From Acidobacteriota bacterium (GTDB lineage: Bacteria > Acidobacteriota > Terriglobia > Terriglobales > SCQP01), in contig DAHVCP010000024.1 of assembly GCA_027314025.1 (NCBI GenBank), positions 1 to 63,024 of the forward strand: DNA of 63,024 bases, written 5' to 3'. The notes beneath the pieces are model-generated. The model saw only the letters and a program-made list of their open reading frames with translations. It made no database searches and had not been told where the DNA came from. Below are positions 43,969 to 52,940 of the stretch, in pieces; position 1 is the stretch's first letter; each line of letters begins with the position of its first letter. Position numbers and translations under genes: made by a program.

Positions 43969-46620
43969 CTACTCCAGCGGTTCAATGTCGCGCCAGTTGG
44001 GACCGGCGCCGGCCTCGACGGTCAGTGGCACGGAGAGTGCGTCCACGCCCTGCATCTCTTCCTGCAACAACCGTCCGAACTCCGTCGCCCGCGCCTGCGG
44101 CGCTTCCAGCACCAGCTCGTCGTGCACCTGGAGCAGCAGCCGCGCCGGCGTGCCTTGCAGCCGCCGCCAGACGCGGATCATCGCCAAGCGCATCAAATCG
44201 GCGGCGGTGCCTTGCAGCCGGGTATTGACGGCGGTGCGCTCGGCGAAGCCGCGCAGGTTGGGATTGCGGCTATCGAGATCGGGAATGGGCCGACGGCGGC
44301 CGAATAGCGTCCGCACCTCGCCGTCGCGGCGCGCCTGCTCCAGGGTCGCGTCAATGAAGCCGCGCACCTGGGCATAGCGCTCGAAATAGCGGGCAATGAA
44401 CGCCGCCGCCTCCGCCTGCGGAATGCCCAACTGCCGCGCCAACCCGAAAGCCGACAGGCCGTAGATGATGCCGAAGTTGACCGCCTTGGCGCGGCGGCGG
44501 TGCTCCGCCGTGACCTCCTCCGGAGCGATGCCGAAGACCTGCGCGGCGGTCTGCGCGTGCACATCGGCGCCGTTGCGGAAAGCCTCGGTCAGCAGCGGAT
44601 CGCCGCTGAAATGCGCCAACAGGCGCAACTCGATCTGGGAGTAATCCGCCGCCACCAGCAGGCAGCCAGGCGCGGGAAAAAATGCCGCCCGGATGCGGCG
44701 GCCGATCTCGGTGCGAATGGGAATGTTTTGCAGGTTGGGATTGCTGGACGAAAGGCGGCCAGTGGCCGCGCCCACCTGGGAAAACGTGGTGTGCAGCCGC
44801 CCGTCCTTGGGATCGAGCAATTTGGGCAAGGCGTCGGCGTAGGTGGACTTCAGCTTCGCCAATTGGCGATATTCCAAGACGCGGGCGGCGATCTCGAATG
44901 ATCCAGCCAAATCTTCCAGCACGTCCTGCGCGGTGGACAAGCTTTTGGTTTTGCCGCGGCGGGCGGGCGCCGGCAACTGGAGATGCTCGAACAAGACCTC
45001 GCCCAATTGTTTCGGCGAGTTGATATTGAACTGGCGTCCCCCGGCCAGGGCAAAAATCTCCACCTCCAAACGGGCGCAATCGGTTTCCAACTCCCGCGCC
45101 ATCTCCGCCAGCGCGCCGGGGTCGAGCACGATGCCGGCGTCCTCCATGTCCATCAGCACCGCCGCCAGCGGACGGTCGAGCTCTTGGTAGCAGCGGCTGA
45201 GTCCCGTCGCCTCGATTTCCGGCCGCAGCTCGCCGGCCAGGCGGAACAGCACCGCCGCGGCGGTTCCCTCCGGAGCCGTTCCCCAGCGCCGCTGCGCCAC
45301 CGCGGTTACGCTGGCGGGATTTTGTGTCGGGTCCAAAAGATAGGCGTACAGCTGGGCGTCTTCGATGCCGGCTTCCGGCAGCGGCGGCAAACCCGCCGCG
45401 CGCAGCGCCCGCTGCGTGGCCTTGCAGTCGAACACGCGCCACGCCGTGTCCGTTGCGGTGAAAGCCGTCTGCAGCGCCGCGCCCAGCCGGGCGCTGTCGC
45501 GGGTTTCCGCGGGCGCCCAACGCAGCGATTTTTCGCCGTCGCTCCATTCCAGCCCTCCATCGCCCGCCAACAGCGCCCACGGGCCCTTGGGACGGCGCGC
45601 CAGCCAGGCGGCGATGGCCGCCGCATCCGCCGTCTCCCCGCCGCTCAGGTTCAACTCCGCCGCGGCAGCGGGGACCAAGCCGGCGGCGGCATCACCGCTG
45701 CCCGCGCCGCCGGCCGCCGTTTCCGCCGCCAACGCCCGCAGCAGCCCGGAAAATTCCAGTTCGGTAAACAGTTCGCGGCAGGCCGCCACATCCGCCGGCT
45801 GGCGCCGCAGGTGCTCCCAATCCAGCGCCAGCGGCACATCGGTTTTGATGGTCGCCAGCCGCCGGCTCATGCGGATTTGCTCGGCGTGATTTTGCAGCGA
45901 TTCGCGATAGGTCTTGCGCTCCACTTCGGCGGCATGGGCGATGGCGTTTTCCACCGAGCCAAACCGCTGAATCAAATCCTTGGCGCCCTTTTCGCCAATG
46001 CCCGGCGCGCCGGGAATGTTGTCCACGCTGTCGCCGCGCAGCGCCAGCAAGTCCGCCACCTGCTCCGGCCGCACGCCCAGCAACTGCTCCACCTCCTCCG
46101 GCCCGCAGACCATGTCGCCGCGCGTGGGAATGAGCACGCGGACATGGTCGTTGACCAGTTGCAGCATGTCCTTGTCGCTGGAGACGATCACCACGCGCCG
46201 GCCCTGGGCCGCCGCTTGCCGCGCCAAGGTGCCGATCACATCGTCGGCTTCGAAGCTGGGAGATTCCAGAATGGCCACGCGGTGCGCCTCAAGCACGCGC
46301 CGGATCAGCGGCAACTGCGGCCCCAAATCCTCCGGCATCGCCGGCCGCTGCGCCTTGTAGGCGGCGAACTCCTCCTCGCGAAACGTCGGACCGGCCAGGT
46401 CGTAGGCCGCCGCGACCGCCGGCGGATTCGCCTGGGCCAACAATTTGCGCAGCATGTTGGTGAAACCGAGCACCGCCTGCGTGGGCACGCCGCGCGAGTT
46501 CGACAGGCGCGGCAGGGCATGATAGGCGCGAAAAATGTAGCCCATCGTGTCAATCAAATAAAGATCGGCGGGCGGCGCGGGGGAAGCGGCGGAGGCGGGC
46601 GATGCGGCGGTGCGAGGCAC
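43969..46620 (-). CDS. polA: DNA polymerase I
   Basis: Repair and Okazaki-fragment polymerase, 883 aa. The 5' nuclease domain has DLYLIDTMGYIFRAYHALP, SFEADDVIGTLARQAA, IVSSDKDMLQLV and GDSVDNIPGAPGIGEKGAKD. The middle domain lacks the DxE and other acidic proofreading residues, so 3'-5' exonuclease is probably absent. The polymerase domain has motif A LLVAADYSQIELRLLAHF, motif B RRRAKAVNFGIIYG and motif C LQVHDELVLEAP. The start is GTG 46620, 10 nt after TAAACT (46,631-46,636); the longer open frame runs through the divergent tRNA and is not coding. Confidence 0.96.
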   Translation of the reverse strand: MPRTAASPASAASPAPPADLYLIDTMGYIFRAYHALPRLSNSRGVPTQAVLGFTNMLRKLLAQANPPAVAAAYDLAGPTFREEEFAAYKAQRPAMPEDLGPQLPLIRRVLEAHRVAILESPSFEADDVIGTLARQAAAQGRRVVIVSSDKDMLQLVNDHVRVLIPTRGDMVCGPEEVEQLLGVRPEQVADLLALRGDSVDNIPGAPGIGEKGAKDLIQRFGSVENAIAHAAEVERKTYRESLQNHAEQIRMSRRLATIKTDVPLALDWEHLRRQPADVAACRELFTELEFSGLLRALAAETAAGGAGSGDAAAGLVPAAAAELNLSGGETADAAAIAAWLARRPKGPWALLAGDGGLEWSDGEKSLRWAPAETRDSARLGAALQTAFTATDTAWRVFDCKATQRALRAAGLPPLPEAGIEDAQLYAYLLDPTQNPASVTAVAQRRWGTAPEGTAAAVLFRLAGELRPEIEATGLSRCYQELDRPLAAVLMDMEDAGIVLDPGALAEMARELETDCARLEVEIFALAGGRQFNINSPKQLGEVLFEHLQLPAPARRGKTKSLSTAQDVLEDLAGSFEIAARVLEYRQLAKLKSTYADALPKLLDPKDGRLHTTFSQVGAATGRLSSSNPNLQNIPIRTEIGRRIRAAFFPAPGCLLVAADYSQIELRLLAHFSGDPLLTEAFRNGADVHAQTAAQVFGIAPEEVTAEHRRRAKAVNFGIIYGLSAFGLARQLGIPQAEAAAFIARYFERYAQVRGFIDATLEQARRDGEVRTLFGRRRPIPDLDSRNPNLRGFAERTAVNTRLQGTAADLMRLAMIRVWRRLQGTPARLLLQVHDELVLEAPQARATEFGRLLQEEMQGVDALSVPLTVEAGAGPNWRDIEPLE

Positions 46621-46630
46621 GGTAGAGCCC

Positions 46631-46636
46631 AGTTTA
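46631..46636 (-). promoter_or_regulatory. polA: -10 box of polA
   Basis: TAAACT, 10 nt before the GTG start; the predicted mRNA has a leader of only a few bases. Confidence 0.45.
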
Positions 46637-46806
46637 GCCGCCCAGGCCCGCCAGCCGATTGCTACTATTCCAGCGCACCCGCCCAAAATGGGGCGGCGGG
46701 CCGCCGCGGGCCGCGTCGCCGGCGGCCACGCCGCCCTGCCGTCTCTTCCCTGCCGCCCTTCCCGGTCGCGCGACGGCGCTCGGCACGGTCGGCGATAATA
46801 GCGAAA

Positions 46807-46883
46807 CGGGGCGTAGCGCAGCCTGGTAGCGCACCTGCCTTGGGCGCAGGTGGTCGCCGGTTCAAATCCGGCCGCCCCGACCA
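46807..46883 (+). tRNA. tRNA-Pro (anticodon UGG)
   Basis: Complete cloverleaf of 77 nt with encoded CCA. Acceptor CGGGGCG pairs with CGCCCCG; D-arm GCGC..GCGC; anticodon stem CCTGC/GCAGG with loop CTTGGGC (UGG at positions 34-36); T-arm GCCGG-TTCAAAT-CCGGC; discriminator A. Divergent from polA. Its last 19 nt recur at 48,211-48,229. Confidence 0.97.
46865..46883 (+). other. Putative attL: 3' end of tRNA-Pro
   Basis: AATCCGGCCGCCCCGACCA, one half of a perfect 19-bp direct repeat with 48,211-48,229, enclosing 1,327 bp. Confidence 0.6.
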
Positions 46884-47306
46884 CGCATTCACTGCTTGGC
46901 GCCAAGAGCCGGCCGGACCTGCCGCAGCCAAGACATTGGGCACGAAGACTGCCAAGTAACCACCGGTTTCGCCACCCGCGGGCGCGGGGCGCTGCCCCTC
47001 TCATGCGCCGGGCCGCGCCGCTTCGCTTGCCGGGGGCGGGCCGCCCTGCGGAATTTCGCGGCCTTCCCCGCCTTCTTTGCTCCCCGAGCAAAAGGCGCGG
47101 CCCCCGCGAGGGGTCGGGCCGAGGCGTTCTTCTGCTGCGCGCCGTGGGCGCACAGGGAATTTCGCGGCTTTCCCGCGCCTACTTCGTCCCCTGGGCGGAC
47201 GATTGTCGAGCGACCCTTGCCGGCCGTGGCGACCATAACCTTGCGGCCGCTTTACACCCCGAGCGACGGCCGTGGGTTATGCTGGGCGCGCGTGTAGGTT
47301 CCCAAA
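46884..47306. other. Gene-free start of the tRNA-Pro insertion
   Basis: No gene supported. It holds R2 copy B (47,012-47,109) and, directly after it, a second degenerate partial copy (about 47,148-47,200, recognisable by GGGAATTTCGCGGCTTTCCC). Confidence 0.65.
47012..47109 (+). repeat. 98-nt interspersed repeat, copy B (family R2)
   Basis: Practically identical to 31,945-32,042, although about 15 kb apart, and the only full R2 copy without an R1 neighbour. Confidence 0.9.
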
Positions 47307-48107
47307 TTGGCGATCCCGGTTCGGTCCTGGTTCGATGGCGAGACAGCGCGAAGCCATGTCGGCCGTCGCCTGTTCGGATTGGCGGCAATTCTCATCGGCA
47401 TTCTCATGCTGCGATGGGGCGACTTTGATGTTTGGCAAAGCGTAGGCGGCATTTTCCGCAACTCCGCGCTCGTCTATGCTGCCGCCGCAGTGGAGCTCCT
47501 CGGAGGCCTGGCGATGCAGTCGGCCAGGACGGCGCGGCTGGGCGCTCTCCTCCTGGGCGGAATCTCGGTTGTCTATCTGCTCTTCTGCCTACCGCCGATT
47601 GCCCGCCATCCGCTGCATTACTTTAACTGGGGCAACCTTTTCGAGGTGTTCTCCCAACTCGCCGCGGCGCTGATTGTATTGGGCGCAGCACCAAGCCGCG
47701 GGCCATCCTGGCCTTCGCCGGCAGCTCGCATCGGCTATCTGTGTTTTAGCCTCTGCGTCGTGTCCTTCACGTTGGGACAACTGTTCTATCTCCCTCTCAC
47801 CGCAAGTTTCGTGCCGCGATTGATCCCTCCGGGCCCAATGTTCTGGGCGATCGCGACCACGGTGGCGTTTGGACTGGCGGCGGCTGCGCTGTGGTCCGGC
47901 CGCGCGGCTCTGCTGGCCAGCAAACTGCTTACCGGGATGTTGGGCGGGTTTGCCGTGCTGGTCTGGCTGCCCGCGATTGTTGCCAACCCGCACAGCTTGG
48001 GCAACTGGACGGAAGCCGCGCAAACCGTGGCCATTGCCGCGGCTGCGTGGGTGGTGGTTGATTATCTCCGTCCATATAGGTACGCCGCCAGTTCCGCCCG
48101 GGCGTAA
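47307..48107 (+). CDS. Polytopic membrane protein inside the tRNA-Pro insertion
   Basis: No confident family. Up to 266 aa with about seven hydrophobic helices: FGLAAILIGILMLRWGDFDV, LVYAAAAVELLGGLAMQS, GALLLGGISVVYLLFCLPPI, IGYLCFSLCVVSFTLGQLF, AIATTVAFGLAAAALW and LTGMLGGFAVLVWLPAIVAN. The arrangement recalls DoxX-like or similar small integral membrane proteins. The start is uncertain (TTG 47307 or later). It is the only gene between the two 19-bp repeats. Confidence 0.7.
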   Translation: MAIPVRSWFDGETARSHVGRRLFGLAAILIGILMLRWGDFDVWQSVGGIFRNSALVYAAAAVELLGGLAMQSARTARLGALLLGGISVVYLLFCLPPIARHPLHYFNWGNLFEVFSQLAAALIVLGAAPSRGPSWPSPAARIGYLCFSLCVVSFTLGQLFYLPLTASFVPRLIPPGPMFWAIATTVAFGLAAAALWSGRAALLASKLLTGMLGGFAVLVWLPAIVANPHSLGNWTEAAQTVAIAAAAWVVVDYLRPYRYAASSARA

Positions 48108-48210
48108 ATGCGCGGGACCATGCTGGCCTTATTGGCCTGAGAGATTCCCCGATGCTGACGGCCACACCGCCGGCCACAATCGCGGCCGACGAGCCCGCCG
48201 AACATGGCCC

Positions 48211-48229
48211 AATCCGGCCGCCCCGACCA
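48211..48229 (+). other. Putative attR: duplicated tRNA-Pro 3' end
   Basis: Perfect 19-bp match to the tRNA-Pro 3' end including CCA; flanking bases differ on both sides. The antiporter remnant begins about 65 nt further on. Confidence 0.6.
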
Positions 48230-48295
48230 ACTCTCGGGATCATTTGCCCATTTTCGCCTGGTGACACTCGCGGCGAATGCGGTCCAAATCCACGG

Positions 48296-48647
48296 TGGGT
48301 CTTGCTGTTCCTCGCCGCCGGCATTGGGTTCGGGCGCTTCCTGCCGCACGCCGCCGTGCACGCTGGGCTATTGGAGCTGGTCGCCGACCTGGCGCTGTTC
48401 GGTGTTCTTTTTTCCGGCATGCGCACCGGCGGCTGGCGGCAGATCGGATCCTGCTGGCGGATCATCGGCCGCTCGCCGGCTCTGGGCATGCCGCTGGCTA
48501 TCCTGATGGCTGGAGGGCAGCCGCTCTTTCGGCGCCTCGGTCCGGTTCCAACCGCTGAACGCCGTCACCATCGCCCTTTCCATCGTCGTCTATTCCTCCA
48601 CCGACATTCTGGTGGTGCGTTGGTGGCGCCGTCATCAGGGCGGCTAG
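48296..48647 (+). pseudogene. Cation:proton antiporter remnant (internally deleted)
   Basis: The 5' piece reads WVLLFLAAGIGFGRFLPHAA, then LLELVADLALFGVLFSGMRT and ALGMPLAILMAG, like the first helices of NhaP/CPA-type Na+/H+ antiporters. After a frame change near 48,525 the sequence ends FQPLNAVTIALSIVVYSSTD and LVVRWWRRHQ-stop, like the last helix and tail of the same family. The ~300 residues between are missing. It lies 43 nt before the P-type ATPase gene. Confidence 0.7.
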
Positions 48648-48690
48648 CCGGCATGCCAACGCCCTACCGATGGGCTTATTCTGGCGAGGG

Positions 48691-51480
48691 ATGGCGTCGC
48701 CGCGCAGCGACGGTTGGTGGAAGAAGCGAAAGGCCAAGGCCCGCCAAGCCCCGGCCGTGCATGGTCGCGCCCGCGCCGGCGGCCCTGCGGTCCCCGCGGA
48801 AATTTCCTGGCACGCGCTGGCGGAAGACGAGGTCCGCGAAAAGATCGAGACCTCGCAGGAGGGCCTGACCGAGGCCGAGGCGGCATTGCGGCTGCGCGAG
48901 TTCGGACGCAACCTGCTGCCGGGCAAGCCGCCGCCCACCGTACCGGCCATTTTCCTGCATCAGTTCCTCAGCCCGCTGATTTACATCCTGCTGGCCGCGG
49001 CGGCGGTTTCCGCCTCGCTGCGCGATGCCCGCGACGCCGGATTTATCCTCGCGGTCGTCCTGCTCAATGCCGGCCTCGGCGCCTTCCAGGAATGGAAGGC
49101 GGAGCGCAGCGCCGCCAGCTTGCAGCAACTGCTGCGGGTGACGGCGCGGGTGCGGCGCAGCGGCGCGGTGGCGGAGGTCAACGCCGAGGAACTGGCGCCC
49201 GGCGACTTGGTGTACTTGGAATCCGGCGCGCGGGTGCCCGCCGACTTGCGGCTGACGGCCGCGAACCACCTAACGGTGGATGAGGCGCTGCTGACCGGCG
49301 AATCCTTGCCGGTGGAAAAGCGCCCCGCTCCGCTTGCCGCCGATCTGCCACTGGCCGACCGCCGCAATATGGCCTACGCCGGTTCCCTCGTCGCCGCCGG
49401 CCGCGGCGCGGGCTGGGTGGTGGCCACCGGCGCGCGCACGGAGGTGGGCAAGATCGTTCGCGACGTCGGCGGCGCAACCAGCGCCAAGCCGCCGCTGGTG
49501 CTGCGCATGGAGCGGTTCGCGCGGCAGATTAGCTGGCTGGTGCTGGCCGCCGCCGGCGTGCTGGGCGCGGTGGCCTTCGCCCAGGGCATGCCGCTGCTGG
49601 AGGTCTTTTTCCTCGCCGTGGCGCTGGCGGTTTCGGCGATTCCGGAAGGCCTGCCCGTGGCCATGACCGTTGCATTGTCCATCGCCACCAGCCGCATGGC
49701 GCGGCGCCAGGTGATCGTCCGCAAGCTGACCGCGGTCGAAGGCTTGGGGAGCTGCACCTGCATCGCCAGCGATAAAACCGGCACGCTGACCCGCAACCAG
49801 CAAACCGTCACCGCCATCTGGCTGCCCGATGGCCAACTCTGGACCCCCAGCGCCCCACTGGCGGCGGCCAGCCAGCGGCTGCTGCGGCGCCTGGTGCGCG
49901 CCGGCGTCCTATGCAATGAGGCCTCCGCTCACGCCGGCCCGGCGGGCCCCGGCGCCGCGGGGCCGGCAAGCTGGCGCTTCGCCGGCGACGCCGTGGACGT
50001 GGCCTTTTGGCAATTGGGCCTAGCCTTCGGTCTAACGCCGGATGCCGTGGCGCGGGAGACCACGACTCTGGCCGAATTGCCCTACGAATCGGAGCGCGCC
50101 TTCGCCGCCCGGTACGTGCGCGACGGCGGCCGCAGCCATGTGGTGGTGAAGGGCGCACCGGAGGTCGTGCTGCCCCGCTGCCACGGCATGCGGGGCGCGG
50201 CGGGGCCGGAGCCGCTGCACTCCGCCGCGGTGGAGGCCGCGCTGGCGGCGCTGACCGGAGATGGCCATCGCGTGATCGCCATCGCCGAGGCCGCGGCGAA
50301 ATGGGAACCCGCCGCACCGGAAGCGGCGGCGCCTGCCCTAGCCGCGGACGACCTGCCGCCGCTCCAACTGCTGGGATTGGCCGGTTTGCTCGACCCGCCA
50401 CGGCCGGAGGTGAAGGCGGCCGTCGCCAAATGCCGCCAGGCCGGCGTGGAGGTCCTGATGGTGACCGGCGACCATCCCCGCACCGCCCTGGCCATCGCCC
50501 GCGAACTGGGCATCGCCCGCGCCGGCGAGAGCCCCGTCACCGGCCCGCAACTGGCCGCCATCGGCTCGCCGGAGGTGCCCCAGTTTTTGGACACGGTGCG
50601 GCAGGCGCGCGTCTTCGCCCGCGTCAGCCCGGCGCAGAAACTGGACATCGTGGACGCGCTGGGCCGGCTGGGCCACTTCGTGGCCGTGACCGGCGACGGC
50701 GCCAATGACGCCCCCGCCCTGCGGCGCGCCAATATCGGCGTGGCCATGGGTTCGGGCGCGGACGTGGCCAAGGACACCGCCGCCATCATCATCGCCGACG
50801 ACAACTTCGCCTCCATCGAAGCGGGCATCGAGGAGGGGCGCTTCGCCTACGACAACGTCCGCAAGGTCATCTACCTGCTGGTCGCCACCGGCGCGGCGGA
50901 GGTTCTGCTCTTCGCCTTGGCTCTGCTGACGGGACTGCCGCTGCCGCTGACGCCGGTGCAACTGCTGTGGCTGAACCTGGTGACCAACGGCATTCAGGAC
51001 GTGGCGCTGGCCTTCGAGGGCGGCGAGGCCGGCGCCATCCGCCGGCCGCCGCGCCCGCCCAGCGAGGGCATCTTCAATCGCCTGATGATCCAGGAGACCG
51101 TCGTGGCCGGCGCCACCGTCGGCTTGGTGGCCTATTTCAGCCTCTATTTCTTCGCCGGCCTGGGCATCATGCAGGCCCGCAATCACCTGCTGTTGCTGAT
51201 GGTCTTGCTGGAAAATTTCCACGTCTTCAATTGCCGCTCGGAATGCGTCTCCGCCTTCCGCGTCCCGGTGCGGCGCAATTGGTTTCTCGTCGTCGGCGTC
51301 GCCATCGCCCAGGGCATTCATCTCTTCGCCATGCATTTTCCGCCCTTCCAGCGGCAGCTCCAGGTGGCGCCGATCTCGCTCGGGCATTGGGCGCTCACCC
51401 TGCTGGCGGCGGCTTCCATTTTGGCGGTGATGGAGGTATTCAAGTGGCGGCGGAGCCGCGCCCCTGCGCCCGGCGGCTAG
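48691..51480 (+). CDS. P2-type cation-transporting ATPase
   Basis: Ion pump of 929 aa. Cytosolic N-terminus with the cation-ATPase N domain (WHALAEDEVREKIETSQEGL), actuator motif LLTGESLPVEKR, helix-4 motif VSAIPEGLPVAMTVALSIAT, phosphorylation motif CIASDKTGTLTRNQ, hinge VTGDGANDAPALRRANIGVA, and helix-6 region LLWLNLVTNGIQDVALAFEG. Complete in all domains. The PEGLP site and N...N..D of helix 6 point to Ca2+ or another hard cation, but selectivity is not certain. Start at ATG 48691 (8 nt after TATTCT) rather than 48,670. Ends convergently, overlapping the next gene by 4 nt. Confidence 0.93.
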   Translation: MASPRSDGWWKKRKAKARQAPAVHGRARAGGPAVPAEISWHALAEDEVREKIETSQEGLTEAEAALRLREFGRNLLPGKPPPTVPAIFLHQFLSPLIYILLAAAAVSASLRDARDAGFILAVVLLNAGLGAFQEWKAERSAASLQQLLRVTARVRRSGAVAEVNAEELAPGDLVYLESGARVPADLRLTAANHLTVDEALLTGESLPVEKRPAPLAADLPLADRRNMAYAGSLVAAGRGAGWVVATGARTEVGKIVRDVGGATSAKPPLVLRMERFARQISWLVLAAAGVLGAVAFAQGMPLLEVFFLAVALAVSAIPEGLPVAMTVALSIATSRMARRQVIVRKLTAVEGLGSCTCIASDKTGTLTRNQQTVTAIWLPDGQLWTPSAPLAAASQRLLRRLVRAGVLCNEASAHAGPAGPGAAGPASWRFAGDAVDVAFWQLGLAFGLTPDAVARETTTLAELPYESERAFAARYVRDGGRSHVVVKGAPEVVLPRCHGMRGAAGPEPLHSAAVEAALAALTGDGHRVIAIAEAAAKWEPAAPEAAAPALAADDLPPLQLLGLAGLLDPPRPEVKAAVAKCRQAGVEVLMVTGDHPRTALAIARELGIARAGESPVTGPQLAAIGSPEVPQFLDTVRQARVFARVSPAQKLDIVDALGRLGHFVAVTGDGANDAPALRRANIGVAMGSGADVAKDTAAIIIADDNFASIEAGIEEGRFAYDNVRKVIYLLVATGAAEVLLFALALLTGLPLPLTPVQLLWLNLVTNGIQDVALAFEGGEAGAIRRPPRPPSEGIFNRLMIQETVVAGATVGLVAYFSLYFFAGLGIMQARNHLLLLMVLLENFHVFNCRSECVSAFRVPVRRNWFLVVGVAIAQGIHLFAMHFPPFQRQLQVAPISLGHWALTLLAAASILAVMEVFKWRRSRAPAPGG

Positions 51481-52940
51481 GAGCGCAGCCGCAGGCGCAC
51501 CAGCGTCTCGACGTGAAAGGTCTGCGGAAACAGGTCGAAGAGTTCGATGCTCTCGATCTCCAGCGGCAGCGCCGCCGCCAAGGCGCCCAAATCCCGCGCC
51601 AAGGTTGCCGGATCGCAGGACAAATAATGCATCCGCCGCGGCGCCGCGGCCGCCACCGCCGCCACCAGCTTCGGCCCCAGGCCCGTTCGCGGCGGATCCG
51701 CCACCAGCAGGTCCAGGGGCCCGCGCCGGCGCCGCAGATACGCCTCCGCGGGCTCGGCGAACACGCGCAGATTTTCCGCCGCGCCGGCGTTCCAACGCAG
51801 ATCGCGCGCCGCGGCGCGGCCGTTCTCCACCGCGCTGACCCGGGCAAAACGCGCCGCCAGCGGCAGCGCGAATAAACCGACGCCGCTGAACAAATCCACC
51901 GCCTGTTCCCCGCCGGCGGGCTCGCCGTCCGCGCCCCGCGTCACCGCCGCCGCCAACTCCGGCAGCAGAAACCGGTTGGCCTGGAAGAACGACCCGTGGC
52001 TGACGCGATATTCGTAATCGCCGACGGAATACGCCAGGCTGCCGGCGCCGGCCACCACCGCTTCCGGCCGTTCGGCGCCGGCCGCCCGTGGCTGCGCGAG
52101 CCGAGACTCCTCGCGCCGGAAACCCTCGCCGCGGGAACCGTTGCCGCTCCGGCCCGCATCCGCCGCGCCGGCCGAGGCGGAAATGCAGCCGGGGATGCGA
52201 TCCAGCAATCCGGCGGCGAACGCCCGCTCCTCCGGGCCCAGGCGCGCGAACGTCACGTCGGCCATGATCGCGCGGTCCTCGCCATCCGCCGCCAGCTCCA
52301 GCTCCCGCGCCGTCGCCGGCGGCGCGCCGGCGGACACCATCGCCCGGATCGCCGCATCCAGCGCCGGGCTGGCGATGGGACAATGCGCCACGGCCACGAC
52401 TGCATGGCTGTCCCGCGCGTAGTAGCCCAGCCCGCCCGGACCCCAGCGCAGCCGCACGCGGTTGCGATAGCCCCAAGGTGGCGAAGCGTGCAGCCCGATC
52501 TCGCCCGCCCACGCCACGCCGCCGGTGCGAGACAACGTCTCCCGCAAGACTTCGCATTTCAGTTCCAGTTGGCGTTCCGCCGCCGCGTGTTGCAGTTGGC
52601 AGCCGCCGCAGCGCAAAAAATATTCGCAGCCCGGCGCAACGCGCTCCGGCGCCGGCGTCAGGACCTCCGCCACCCGCGCCCGCAGATAGCCCGGCTTCTC
52701 CGCCTCCCGCACGGCGCGCACCCGCTCGCCCGGCAGGGTAAACGCCACGAACGCCGCCTTGCCCCCCGGCCAGCGCCCGAAGCCATCGCCGCCATAGACC
52801 AGCTTTTCAATGGCGATCTCCGCCGTCGCGGGCGTCGCGTCCAATGCGGCATCGCCGGCGTCGCTTCGTGGCGCGGCGTCGGCCGGCGTGGACTGTTCCG
52901 CGCCCTCGGGCGCGGCAATCGGTTCGTCTTGGTTGCTCAT
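51477..52940 (-). CDS. 23S rRNA (uracil-5-)-methyltransferase, RlmD/TrmA family
   Basis: SAM-dependent RNA methyltransferase, 487 aa. TRAM-type N-terminus (IEKLVYGGDGFGRWPGGKAA), iron-sulfur cysteines in CEYFLRCGGCQLQH, RNA-binding GYRNRVRLRW, SAM site VDLFSGVGLFALPLA, DLLVADPPRTGLG and the catalytic Cys in MHYLSCDPATLARDL. An Ala/Gly/Arg-rich insert lies at about residues 290-320. RlmC and RlmD cannot be separated here. Its ATG overlaps the stop of the upstream gene by 4 nt. Confidence 0.92.
   Translation of the reverse strand: MSNQDEPIAAPEGAEQSTPADAAPRSDAGDAALDATPATAEIAIEKLVYGGDGFGRWPGGKAAFVAFTLPGERVRAVREAEKPGYLRARVAEVLTPAPERVAPGCEYFLRCGGCQLQHAAAERQLELKCEVLRETLSRTGGVAWAGEIGLHASPPWGYRNRVRLRWGPGGLGYYARDSHAVVAVAHCPIASPALDAAIRAMVSAGAPPATARELELAADGEDRAIMADVTFARLGPEERAFAAGLLDRIPGCISASAGAADAGRSGNGSRGEGFRREESRLAQPRAAGAERPEAVVAGAGSLAYSVGDYEYRVSHGSFFQANRFLLPELAAAVTRGADGEPAGGEQAVDLFSGVGLFALPLAARFARVSAVENGRAAARDLRWNAGAAENLRVFAEPAEAYLRRRRGPLDLLVADPPRTGLGPKLVAAVAAAAPRRMHYLSCDPATLARDLGALAAALPLEIESIELFDLFPQTFHVETLVRLRLRS

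Noticed and set aside
46621-47091. N-terminal extension of polA to 1040 codons
   Set aside because: Passes through the tRNA-Pro gene and the 98-nt repeat; homology begins after the GTG at 46,620.
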